From contig JANYFN010000164.1 of NCBI GenBank assembly GCA_025362675.1, positions 1 to 44,682 of the forward strand: a DNA stretch of 44,682 bases. The letters run 5' to 3'. The notes under the pieces are model-generated. The model did no database searches and was not told the DNA's origin. It saw only the letters and a list, made by a program, of their open reading frames with translations. Position 1 is the stretch's first letter. Each line of letters opens with the position of its first letter. The position numbers and the translations under genes were made by a program. The DNA is from Limisphaerales bacterium. Lineage in GTDB: Bacteria > Verrucomicrobiota > Verrucomicrobiia > Limisphaerales > UBA11358. This document shows positions 36,301 through 43,010 of the stretch, piece by piece.

Positions 36301-39300
36301 TCGTAGGCGAACGGTTGATTCGTGGAAGTCATAGTGACCACCGGCAAATTATTCGTGTCGTTGTCAGCAATCGTGACCCTGGCAGAGTTTGGCGAAATGA
36401 TATTCGCGTTGGTAGCACTGGTCAAAGTCAACACAACGTCTTGTGAAAATTCCATCGTGTTGTCATCGCTCGGCACCACGGGCAAATCCACAAACGCCGC
36501 GCCCGCCGGGATGGTGACGGAATTTCCGAGCGGAGCATAATCGGTCGGCGCACTCGCGCTGCCGGTGATTTGGAAATTTACCAACTGACTGGCAATCGTT
36601 GGTCCAACGCGTGTGATACGAAAATTTCCCGCGACCAGCCCGGCCTCGTTTGCGTTCGCCGCTGTGGCCGCCACGTTCACGGAGCACGCGTCATCGTCCA
36701 GGATCGTGTAGGTGTGAATTTTGATGCCATCCAGCGTGGCGTTGGTGGGATTGAACAGCGCGACACGAATCGTCTGCGGTGCCTGCACGATGGCATCGTT
36801 TACAATTTGCAGTGGCACGAACGCAACCCGGGTGTTGGTCGGGATCGTCAGCATTCCCTGCGGCAGCGCGTAGCGGCTGGCGGGCGCGGTGCCTCCGATG
36901 ACGCGGTAGCCCACTTGCACGGGCACGCTCGAGGTTTGGCTCAACGTCACCGCGATGCCGGGCGAGGAACTTTCTGAAATGGCTGAGGTCGCAAAACAAA
37001 AACCGACGCCGGGGATCTGGCTCGTGCCGTCGTCGGTGATTTCGACCGTGGCCGAAGCGGAGGACGCGACGTTGTAATTACTGTTCGTCGGCAGTGTGAG
37101 GATCACGGTTTCCGTTGGCTCCAAAATCAGATCGTGAAATGGAATCAAATCCAGTGTCACGGAAGAAGATCCATCAGGAATCACCGCGGGATTATCGAGC
37201 GGCACATAGTCCGAACCGCTGGTGGCCGTGCCGCTGATGCCAAGAGGCACCGTGAGATCGCCGACGGAACCCGTGCGCGAAATAGTGAACGTTGCCGTCG
37301 TCGTGCCTTGTTCGGAAAGCGGCGACCCCGCCGCTGTCACACTGACCGTCGGTTTTTCATTGTCACGAATGAAGACCGTGGCGTTGCCCGGCGTGCCGAC
37401 ATCGTAGTTCACCAGGTTCAGCAGGGAGAGCGTCACCGACTCGTCGCCTTCGAGTAACGCGTCATCGATTGGCGATACGACGACATCTGCCGAAGCCGCG
37501 CCCGCTGGAATCGTCAGCGTGCCGTTGAGACTTGCGTAGTCCACACCGTTGCTGGCGGTGCCGCTCACGGAATAGTTTACCACGAGCGCCTCGGTCAAAT
37601 CGCCGTCGCGCTTGACGGTGAATTTTCCGGCGGTCGAAGGTTCGGCTGCATCCGCCGTCGCGTAAACTGTCAGCGTCATAACATCATCATCGAGGATCGT
37701 GATGGTTGCGGCTGAAGGCGCGCCGACTGTGTAAGCTGCATTTGCGCTGATCGTGGTGATCACCGTCTCGTCCGGTTCTACATTTTTATCATCAATGACT
37801 ATGAGCGGAATCGTCGTGCTACTTTGCCCGGCGGGAATCAATACCACGCCCGGCAACGCGGTGTAATCCACACCCGCCGTCGCCGTGCCGCTGGTGGAAT
37901 AATTCACCAGCATGTCACCTGCCGTGCTGCCGCTGCGCGTGAAAATTAACTGCCCCGCGTCCATGCCGCCCTCGGTAATGTCAGAGGTCGAGGTCGTGAC
38001 GGTCACGATTGGTTTCACCGGCGCGTCATCATCCAGAATTGTCACGACCGCTTCAGCCAGCGGCGCGAGCGCGTAAGTGGGATTATCCATATTGCCGCTG
38101 TCATCAAGCAGCGTCAGCGTCACTGTTTCCGGGCCTTCCACCACTGAGTCGTTGATGACGTGCAACGTAAAGGTAACGCTATTCGTTCCGGCCGGAATCG
38201 TGACGGCATTGGTGGCACTTAAATCAGGCGACAAGGTGTAATCGCTGCCGGGCGTCGCGCTGCCGGACTGGAGAATGTTCACAGACAAATCATTGCTCAC
38301 GCTGCCGGTGCGCGTCACGGTGAACGTGTGTATCCCGCCGTCGCTTTCGGCAACGCTGTTGGTATCCGCAAAAATATTTACGTGCGGCAACGGAAAACCA
38401 ACGAGGTCTAAACCGCTCATGATGTTCGTCGGCAGTAACGGCGTGGACCAGTTTGCATTTGAAAAGGTGTAGCCGAATTGAAACGCCTGTAAATTCAGAT
38501 TCGTCGTCGTGTCCACGTTCACCAGAACGTAACGTCCGTCGCTATCCGTCCAGCCGCCGACAAATTGTGTCGCAGGAATCTGTCCGTTGCCGACCAGCAC
38601 GCCTTCGAGCGGATTGCCATCCACATCCGTGACGCGTCCCGTGATGCGGACGCTGGGCGCTGATCCGGAGTTCACCACCACATTCGCGCTGGCCACGCCG
38701 CCCTTCATGTCGCTGACCACACAACGCACGACGTGATCTTTGGCCGTGGCAAAACTTTTCACCGCCCACGGTAAATTATTTGTGGAAAACGTCAGGTCAT
38801 CAAACGTCCATGAATACGCCAGCGCATCGCCCTCGGGATCGGCTGCGGTCGCGTGAAAATGCACCAGCGTTCCGGGCGCGGCATTTGTTTGATCCACCTC
38901 CACCGCGAGCACCGGCGGCTGATTGTTCGGGAACGCGCCAAGATTCACCTGGTAATCAATCCACGGTTCCGTGCCCGCCGCCCCGCGTTGCAACGGCGTG
39001 ATGTGGACGCCACCAACATTGTCATTGAACGTGCGGCCGATGGTCACCGCCGCGTCGCTGCGACTACTGCTGTCATCCGCGTCCGGCGAACCGGGCGTGG
39101 TATCAACTAATTGTGAGCCACCGTTGCTCGCGTCCCACGGCGTCCAGTTGAGCAGTAATCCGTTTTGCAGCCATTGATTCGAAGTATATTTCGTGCGGAA
39201 TTCCAACCAATAATCACGCAAGGAATCTTTCTTCAAAGCCGCCGCATACATCCGCCCCGCGACGCGCGACGACGCCGGCACGTCGAACGGAAAAATACGA

Positions 39301-40775
39301 TACACCCCGTTGCTCGTGATGGTTTGCACGGCGTCGGCCTTGAGCCAGTCGAGGATATTTTTGTGCGCGGCATTAAACAAAGCGTTGCCCGCCGCGGCCG
39401 GTCCCATCGTGTCGTAAATGTTGCCGTATTCAAGATTCGTGCCCGGCCCGATCATGCTGAAGTTGGTCAACGTGTTCCAAAAATTTGCATGCAATAAACC
39501 GTAGTTATGCCCCAGTTCATGGGACGTCACGCCCACGCCCATACTTTGTAGCCACAAGCCCTTGCCGCCAACGGCGGCGAGTCCACCCCAACTATAGCCC
39601 GGCACGCTCGTGAGCGCGATGATGTCGCGGTCGTAATTCGCCGTGACGAATCCTGCCGTTTTGGCATACGCGCGCGCATCTTTGAGTAGCAATCCTGGAT
39701 CCGGCGAGTAATACGCTTTGGTTTGCGGCATCGTGATGACGGGCGTTACCGTCGCCGTGAGCGAAGTCAGATCATACGAATTTTCCGTATAATATGAATT
39801 CACCCCGTTCATCGCGGCGTAGGCCGCTGGTTCGGAAATCGGCTCCGTCAAGTCATCCGGAAAATTCACGCGGATGTAGAGCACGGATTTTCGCCCATGC
39901 GTCCAAGTATCCTGTGCCGCCGACGGAAAAACCGGATTGCTGCCGGCCGAAGTTCCCCCGCTTTCTGCCAGCGCCAATTGTTTGTTCGCCAAATCCAAGT
40001 GATCCACCCCGCAAAAATGAATTACCCCGCCGCCGCCGTGGGCGTAAACATTCTGCCCGCGCGATTTGGCCAACTTGCCGGACACGGAACAAATCGCGTC
40101 GGACAATACGGCGTTTTTATCCAACGCCGTTGCCTCCGCCGCCGTCAAGACGCGCAGCGGTTCGGTGGAAACAGCGAGTTGGTTGTCAAGCGCCACGCCA
40201 TGCAGCGGAATATTTGACTGCGAAATCTGCCGGTTCCGTCGGCCAAAAACAAACGCATCAAATCTCCGTTCCCCGATTTGCACCTTGCGCGAAATCACCG
40301 TGGTGCCAGCGGAAAAATCTGTGGCCGCCAGCACTTCCAAATCACCGCGGCCGTCAACTTGTTCCTCTAAAAAACGACTGATTTCACGCGGCAACATTTG
40401 GCGCAACTCAAACGGCACCGCCCTTTCGAGCGCGCGCTTCGGGTCGGTCTGAATCAATTCCAGCATAGCCTCCCGCCGTTTCCAAGCGAGCCGTTCGCCG
40501 TCCATCAGCGCTACCGTTCCGTTCGTGAATTCAGTTGTCCACGCGGAAAATTTTTCAAACGCGTCCGGCGTTCTCACCGTATGCGGGGCTGTCAGTGGTG
40601 TGGTCGCTATTGGTAGCGAAGATTGCTTTGTGGCGGTGGCAGCGCGCGCGACTGTTTTTGCCGGCACTTCGATTGCGGGAGTTATTTTAGGCACCGCCGG
40701 CTGACGGTGTTGGAAAAAAAGAACACCAAATACGCAGCTGATAATGAGTGCAATCAAATATGTTTTTTGTTTCAC
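33351..40775 (-). CDS. Giant secreted metzincin-like protein with Calx-beta, LamG and PKD-like domains
   Basis: A 2474-residue exported multidomain protein. After a signal or anchor segment (residues 1-22), a zinc metalloprotease-like domain at about 270-620 has HELGHNYGLLH (H419, E420, H423, H429), the HExxHxxGxxH metzincin motif, with TMGPA later as a possible Met-turn. PKD-like and carboxypeptidase-regulatory-like segments lie at about 640-800, and Calx-beta domains 1-9 at about 795-1800 (pattern SGTAxxGxDY). Another Ig/PKD-like domain is followed by a LamG/ConA-type domain at about 1905-2110, PKD at about 2125-2210, Calx-beta 10 and a C-terminal region with a Ca-binding-like DFDHDTVKNFSEYA. 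The GTG at 40775 has a clear GGGAGG ribosome site 5 bases away. Calx-beta domains bind calcium in other proteins. Role is likely surface or secreted degradation or adhesion. Confidence 0.87.
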   Translation of the reverse strand: MKQKTYLIALIISCVFGVLFFQHRQPAVPKITPAIEVPAKTVARAATATKQSSLPIATTPLTAPHTVRTPDAFEKFSAWTTEFTNGTVALMDGERLAWKRREAMLELIQTDPKRALERAVPFELRQMLPREISRFLEEQVDGRGDLEVLAATDFSAGTTVISRKVQIGERRFDAFVFGRRNRQISQSNIPLHGVALDNQLAVSTEPLRVLTAAEATALDKNAVLSDAICSVSGKLAKSRGQNVYAHGGGGVIHFCGVDHLDLANKQLALAESGGTSAGSNPVFPSAAQDTWTHGRKSVLYIRVNFPDDLTEPISEPAAYAAMNGVNSYYTENSYDLTSLTATVTPVITMPQTKAYYSPDPGLLLKDARAYAKTAGFVTANYDRDIIALTSVPGYSWGGLAAVGGKGLWLQSMGVGVTSHELGHNYGLLHANFWNTLTNFSMIGPGTNLEYGNIYDTMGPAAAGNALFNAAHKNILDWLKADAVQTITSNGVYRIFPFDVPASSRVAGRMYAAALKKDSLRDYWLEFRTKYTSNQWLQNGLLLNWTPWDASNGGSQLVDTTPGSPDADDSSSRSDAAVTIGRTFNDNVGGVHITPLQRGAAGTEPWIDYQVNLGAFPNNQPPVLAVEVDQTNAAPGTLVHFHATAADPEGDALAYSWTFDDLTFSTNNLPWAVKSFATAKDHVVRCVVSDMKGGVASANVVVNSGSAPSVRITGRVTDVDGNPLEGVLVGNGQIPATQFVGGWTDSDGRYVLVNVDTTTNLNLQAFQFGYTFSNANWSTPLLPTNIMSGLDLVGFPLPHVNIFADTNSVAESDGGIHTFTVTRTGSVSNDLSVNILQSGSATPGSDYTLSPDLSATNAVTIPAGTNSVTFTLHVINDSVVEGPETVTLTLLDDSGNMDNPTYALAPLAEAVVTILDDDAPVKPIVTVTTSTSDITEGGMDAGQLIFTRSGSTAGDMLVNYSTSGTATAGVDYTALPGVVLIPAGQSSTTIPLIVIDDKNVEPDETVITTISANAAYTVGAPSAATITILDDDVMTLTVYATADAAEPSTAGKFTVKRDGDLTEALVVNYSVSGTASNGVDYASLNGTLTIPAGAASADVVVSPIDDALLEGDESVTLSLLNLVNYDVGTPGNATVFIRDNEKPTVSVTAAGSPLSEQGTTTATFTISRTGSVGDLTVPLGISGTATSGSDYVPLDNPAVIPDGSSSVTLDLIPFHDLILEPTETVILTLPTNSNYNVASSASATVEITDDGTSQIPGVGFCFATSAISESSSPGIAVTLSQTSSVPVQVGYRVIGGTAPASRYALPQGMLTIPTNTRVAFVPLQIVNDAIVQAPQTIRVALFNPTNATLDGIKIHTYTILDDDACSVNVAATAANANEAGLVAGNFRITRVGPTIASQLVNFQITGSASAPTDYAPLGNSVTIPAGAAFVDLPVVPSDDNTMEFSQDVVLTLTSATNANIISPNSARVTIADNDTNNLPVVTMTSTNQPFAYEGGGNGEFLFTRSGATTNALNIIFTVSGTANNGGDYAAITNGVTIPIGQTSAIVSVVPVNDTLVEGDETVIISLTEGTNYRTAYPAFAKVTIQDNDQNVWVDASDFSASKYGVDPGQFTFSRFGTTNTPATIFYTVSGTASNGLDYVRITNQIIIPAGQLTATLPILPLHTGFVKGPLTATITLLANATYSFGTPTSGTVIIDDDMPMLTISAVVTNVLEGSGSNGVFRVTRTGDPKYDFTALLAFGGAATFGVDYPPFATNIYFTCGVTSMDLFITPTNEVVVEGDESVTASILPSPAYTILSPSSAVLTIADAGTNATPVVIITSPKSYGTFINGTNAGLLLNATIIDDSTNDVLTWTNLDGTAGAVFGDPTTNNTTVLFTNTGIYHLRLTADDGQLQGHADLLIFVSDAVLSATNILHWALDEGSGTNVTDSSGNARHGIFSGPPKWTTNGVIAGAVNFSGTNDCVRQSAGSNTLNGLHAFTVALWVKPPLTNASQGFVTANDSSTNDTFSFTTRTFASCGNYTNVIEATIPATRGTVHRISVGNAVKPGAWQHVALTWTNGGAPKLYVNGLLDQPNAGFATASGVLTNCPQFIIGKGAWDSSASWSGALDDVRVFDVALSAEEILALADSPITNHAPVVDAGADVSVQLGIPVTLTGAVSDDGLPNPPASLTNWWTYLGTNNITLTNPASLTQTFIFDTPGDYIFRLIAYDGELFSFDDVTITVLEPTLVSVSASIGDANELGPVPGEFTFTRTGDTNQMSVYLAITGTASNRLDYVELTNIIVFAEGSNTVTLPLVPILDDRIEGDESVVITLQTNIAYSVSGGPATVTIHDSPYGLWSIQNFTLEELTFPNISGAAADFDHDTVKNFSEYAFNRNPKSADSNPPYLWGFETSTNDSKPHLTLTYARRLPPRDVEYGVFVSTDLLHWNTGTNYVEEFLHTNDANGLTETVKVRALTPFPSRTNLFMHIRVWLQQVPAP

Positions 40776-40934
40776 GCAATCCTCCCAGTAAGTTGTTAAG
40801 GGCTAGTTCCAAGAGCCTAGCCTTGGTCACGCATAATTACAACCATTAGCCGTGGGCGTCTCAGCGCCCAGCCCGTCCGCCGGTTGCCTCGAAAATTCCT
40901 TTTGGGTGCCCGTCAATTAATCTAGCCTGCGTGT
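40776..40934. promoter_or_regulatory. Divergent intergenic region with two hairpins
   Basis: This region lies between the minus-strand giant protease and the plus-strand response regulator. It contains inverted repeats ggctag (40801-40806) / ctagcc (40817-40822) and gggcg (40854-40858) / cgccc (40865-40869). They may be operators or attenuator hairpins. No convincing sigma54 (GG-N10-GC) site was found. Confidence 0.35.
40781..40786 (-). promoter_or_regulatory. Strong ribosome binding site for the giant protease
   Basis: On the minus strand GGGAGG lies 5 bases upstream of the GTG at 40775. Most other starts in this window have no such purine-rich site, so it fixes this start. Confidence 0.75.
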
Positions 40935-42281
40935 GTGCCAAACGAAACGCCGCGCATCCTCATCGTGGACGACGACCCCGGCCAGCGCAGCCTGCTGGAT
41001 TCGTTCCTGCGCGGCCAAGGCTTTGAAACCGTCGTAGCCGATTCCGGCGAACGCGCGCTGGAAATTTTGCCGACGCGCACCTTCTCCATGATGATTTCAG
41101 ACGTGCGGATGCCGGGTCTTTCCGGTCTCGAAACGCTCCGCCGCGTGCGTCAGGATTTTCCCTCATTGCCCGTGCTGCTCGTTACGGCCTACGCCGACAT
41201 TCGCGATGCCGTCGAAGCCATGCGTGACGGCGCGCTGAACTATCTTGCCAAGCCGATTGATCTCGACGAATTGCTCGCTACCGTCCGCGTCGCCACCGGT
41301 ATTGCGCAATCCGCGCCGATGAACCTGGGCGCGCAAAAAAATCTCCCGCCGCACGTCATCGCCAAAAGCCCGCTCACCATCGCGCTGTTTGAGCAGCTCG
41401 CGCTCATTGCCCCGTCGGAAACGCGCGTGCTTATTTCCGGCGAAAGCGGCACCGGCAAGGAAGTCGTGGCCGATGTCATCCATCTCTGGAGCGCGCGGGC
41501 GACCGGCAAGATCATCAAAGTAAACTGCGCCGCGATTCCCGAAACGCTGCTCGAAAGCGAATTGTTCGGCCACGAAAAAGGTGCCTTCACCGGCGCGAGT
41601 GCCATGCGCATCGGACGCTTCGAAGAAGCCGATGGCGGCACGATTTTTCTGGATGAAATCGCCGAGATGACCCCGCCATTACAGGCGAAAATCTTGCGCG
41701 TCACGCAAGACGGAAAATTCCAGCGCATCGGTTCCAACCGCGAGATCCGCAGCAACGCCCGCATCATCGCCGCCAGCAATCGGGATCTTGAAGCCGAAGT
41801 GAAAGCCGGACGTTTCCGCGAAGATTTATTCTACCGCCTCAACGTTGTAGAATTAAATTTGCCGCCATTGCGCGAACGTCGCGAAGACATTTTGCCGCTC
41901 GCAAATCTGTTCGTTGCCGAACTCGCTCGCAATCGCGCCCGCCTCGCCGAAGCCACCGCCGACTGCCTGAAAAATTACGCATGGCCCGGCAATGTGCGCG
42001 AGCTTCGCAACGCCATCGAACGCGCCGCGCTGCTCTCGCAGAGCGAATTGATTCTGCCGGAGCATCTCCCCACGAAGCTGCGCGACGCCGTGAAAAACGC
42101 CGCGCCAGTTTTAAGTCTAGATTCGCAGACGATGGATGAAATCGAGCGCGTGGCGATTCTCGCCGGCTTGAAGCAGCACAAACAAAACCGCACGGAAACC
42201 GCGAAAGCCCTTGGCATCAGCCGCCGCGCGCTGCTCTACAAATTGCAACGGCTTCGGCAGCAGGGATTTCAGTTTGAGTGA
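40935..42281 (+). CDS. NtrC-family sigma54-dependent response regulator
   Basis: A 448-residue two-component response regulator and bacterial enhancer-binding protein. A receiver domain occupies about 1-120 with phospho-acceptor D56 in MISDVRMPG. The AAA+ ATPase has Walker A GESGTGKE (K175), the sigma54-contacting GAFTGA loop (216-221), GGTIFLDEIAEM and an arginine-finger REDLFYRLNV region. A C-terminal Fis-type helix-turn-helix (ETAKALGISRRALLYKLQRL) binds enhancer sites. All motifs are canonical. The GTG at 40935 gives the family N terminus; two further GTGs lie at 40931 and 40933 in other frames. No cognate histidine kinase is nearby, so it is an orphan in this window. The next gene overlaps its stop by 4 bases. 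Confidence 0.94.
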   Translation: MPNETPRILIVDDDPGQRSLLDSFLRGQGFETVVADSGERALEILPTRTFSMMISDVRMPGLSGLETLRRVRQDFPSLPVLLVTAYADIRDAVEAMRDGALNYLAKPIDLDELLATVRVATGIAQSAPMNLGAQKNLPPHVIAKSPLTIALFEQLALIAPSETRVLISGESGTGKEVVADVIHLWSARATGKIIKVNCAAIPETLLESELFGHEKGAFTGASAMRIGRFEEADGGTIFLDEIAEMTPPLQAKILRVTQDGKFQRIGSNREIRSNARIIAASNRDLEAEVKAGRFREDLFYRLNVVELNLPPLRERREDILPLANLFVAELARNRARLAEATADCLKNYAWPGNVRELRNAIERAALLSQSELILPEHLPTKLRDAVKNAAPVLSLDSQTMDEIERVAILAGLKQHKQNRTETAKALGISRRALLYKLQRLRQQGFQFE

Positions 42282-42685
42282 AAGTAAGCCGAAACCTGCC
42301 TTGGATTCCAAAGCCAAAAGAAATTGAAGCGATGCTCACCTCTGACCGTGAATCGCGTTACAAATATTTCCTGAATCATGCATGTGATTCAGGGAAAATT
42401 TGGAGCCTCTATGAAGATGGTTGGGCTGCACTGGGCGATGAAAACGGAAACGAAATGATTCCATTCTGGCCGCACGCGCTCTATGCCGAAAAATTTAAAG
42501 ACAATTCGTGGAATAATTATCAGCCAAAAGAAATAAATCTCGCAGAGTTTCTTGAAAACTGGATTCCAAATATGAAAATAAGAAATGTTCTCCCCGCTAT
42601 TTTTCCAACGCCTTCAGGAAATTCCATCATCGTAAGCCTCGATGGTTTGGAGGCAAATATTAGAAGCGAATTAGACAAATACTAA
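42278..42685 (+). CDS. DUF2750 protein
   Basis: A 135-residue protein with the DUF2750 pattern: SRYKYFLNHACDSGKIWSLYEDGWA, then IPFWPHALYAEKF and INLAEFLENWIP. The function of this family is unknown. The GTG at 42278 overlaps the regulator stop (GTGA) and gives the longer N terminus (KPKEIEAML...) that matches the family. An ATG at 42332 would omit this. The coupling suggests co-expression with the regulator, but no functional link is known. Base composition is more A+T-rich than its neighbours, which may suggest a different origin. Confidence 0.78.
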   Translation: MKVSRNLPWIPKPKEIEAMLTSDRESRYKYFLNHACDSGKIWSLYEDGWAALGDENGNEMIPFWPHALYAEKFKDNSWNNYQPKEINLAEFLENWIPNMKIRNVLPAIFPTPSGNSIIVSLDGLEANIRSELDKY

Positions 42686-42829
42686 ATTGGCTATTCACGA
42701 AGAACGCCAAGGCAACCTCCGTCGCTGGTAATGCGTCTTGGACTGCGGTGGCTGGCGGCGAAGGGGGCTGACACCGCTTTCGCACGGACGAAACGTTCTC
42801 GATTTCCCCACCCGCTCCATGTGTCCGAA

Positions 42830-42969
42830 GCGCCGTCGGCGCGACATATCTGCAGAAACAGACGAATAAAATTTTCCAAGCTCCGTAAGAGCGAAATAAA
42901 ATATGCCGCTCCTGACGGGGCTTTGAAATAGTTCGCTGAATTTCTACAAAGATTCCGCGCCGACGGCGC
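42830..42969. repeat. Array of four variant hairpins in the intergenic region
   Basis: Within the 325-base gap 42686-43010 are four short hairpins: 42830-42842 (gcgccg/cggcgc), 42880-42892 (gctc/gagc), 42908-42921 (gctcc/ggggc) and 42957-42969 (gcgcc/ggcgc). Stem sequence differs but pairing is kept, and the stems share flanking patterns such as gcgaaataaa and gcgacatat. The remaining bases of the gap (42686-42829 and 42970-43010) show nothing I can support. Confidence 0.6.
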
Positions 42970-43010
42970 TGAAATCCCCACTCGGTTTTGGCGACAAAAA
43001 ATTTGAATTT

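Noticed and set aside
40776-40934. A sigma54 promoter next to the NtrC-type regulator
   Set aside because: I looked for a GG-N10-GC pair in a TGGCAC-N5-TTGC context on both strands and found no convincing match.
42830-42969. A possible CRISPR array
   Set aside because: Hairpin units are only 13-14 bases, differ from each other and have uneven spacing (50, 28 and 49 bases), and no cas genes are present.
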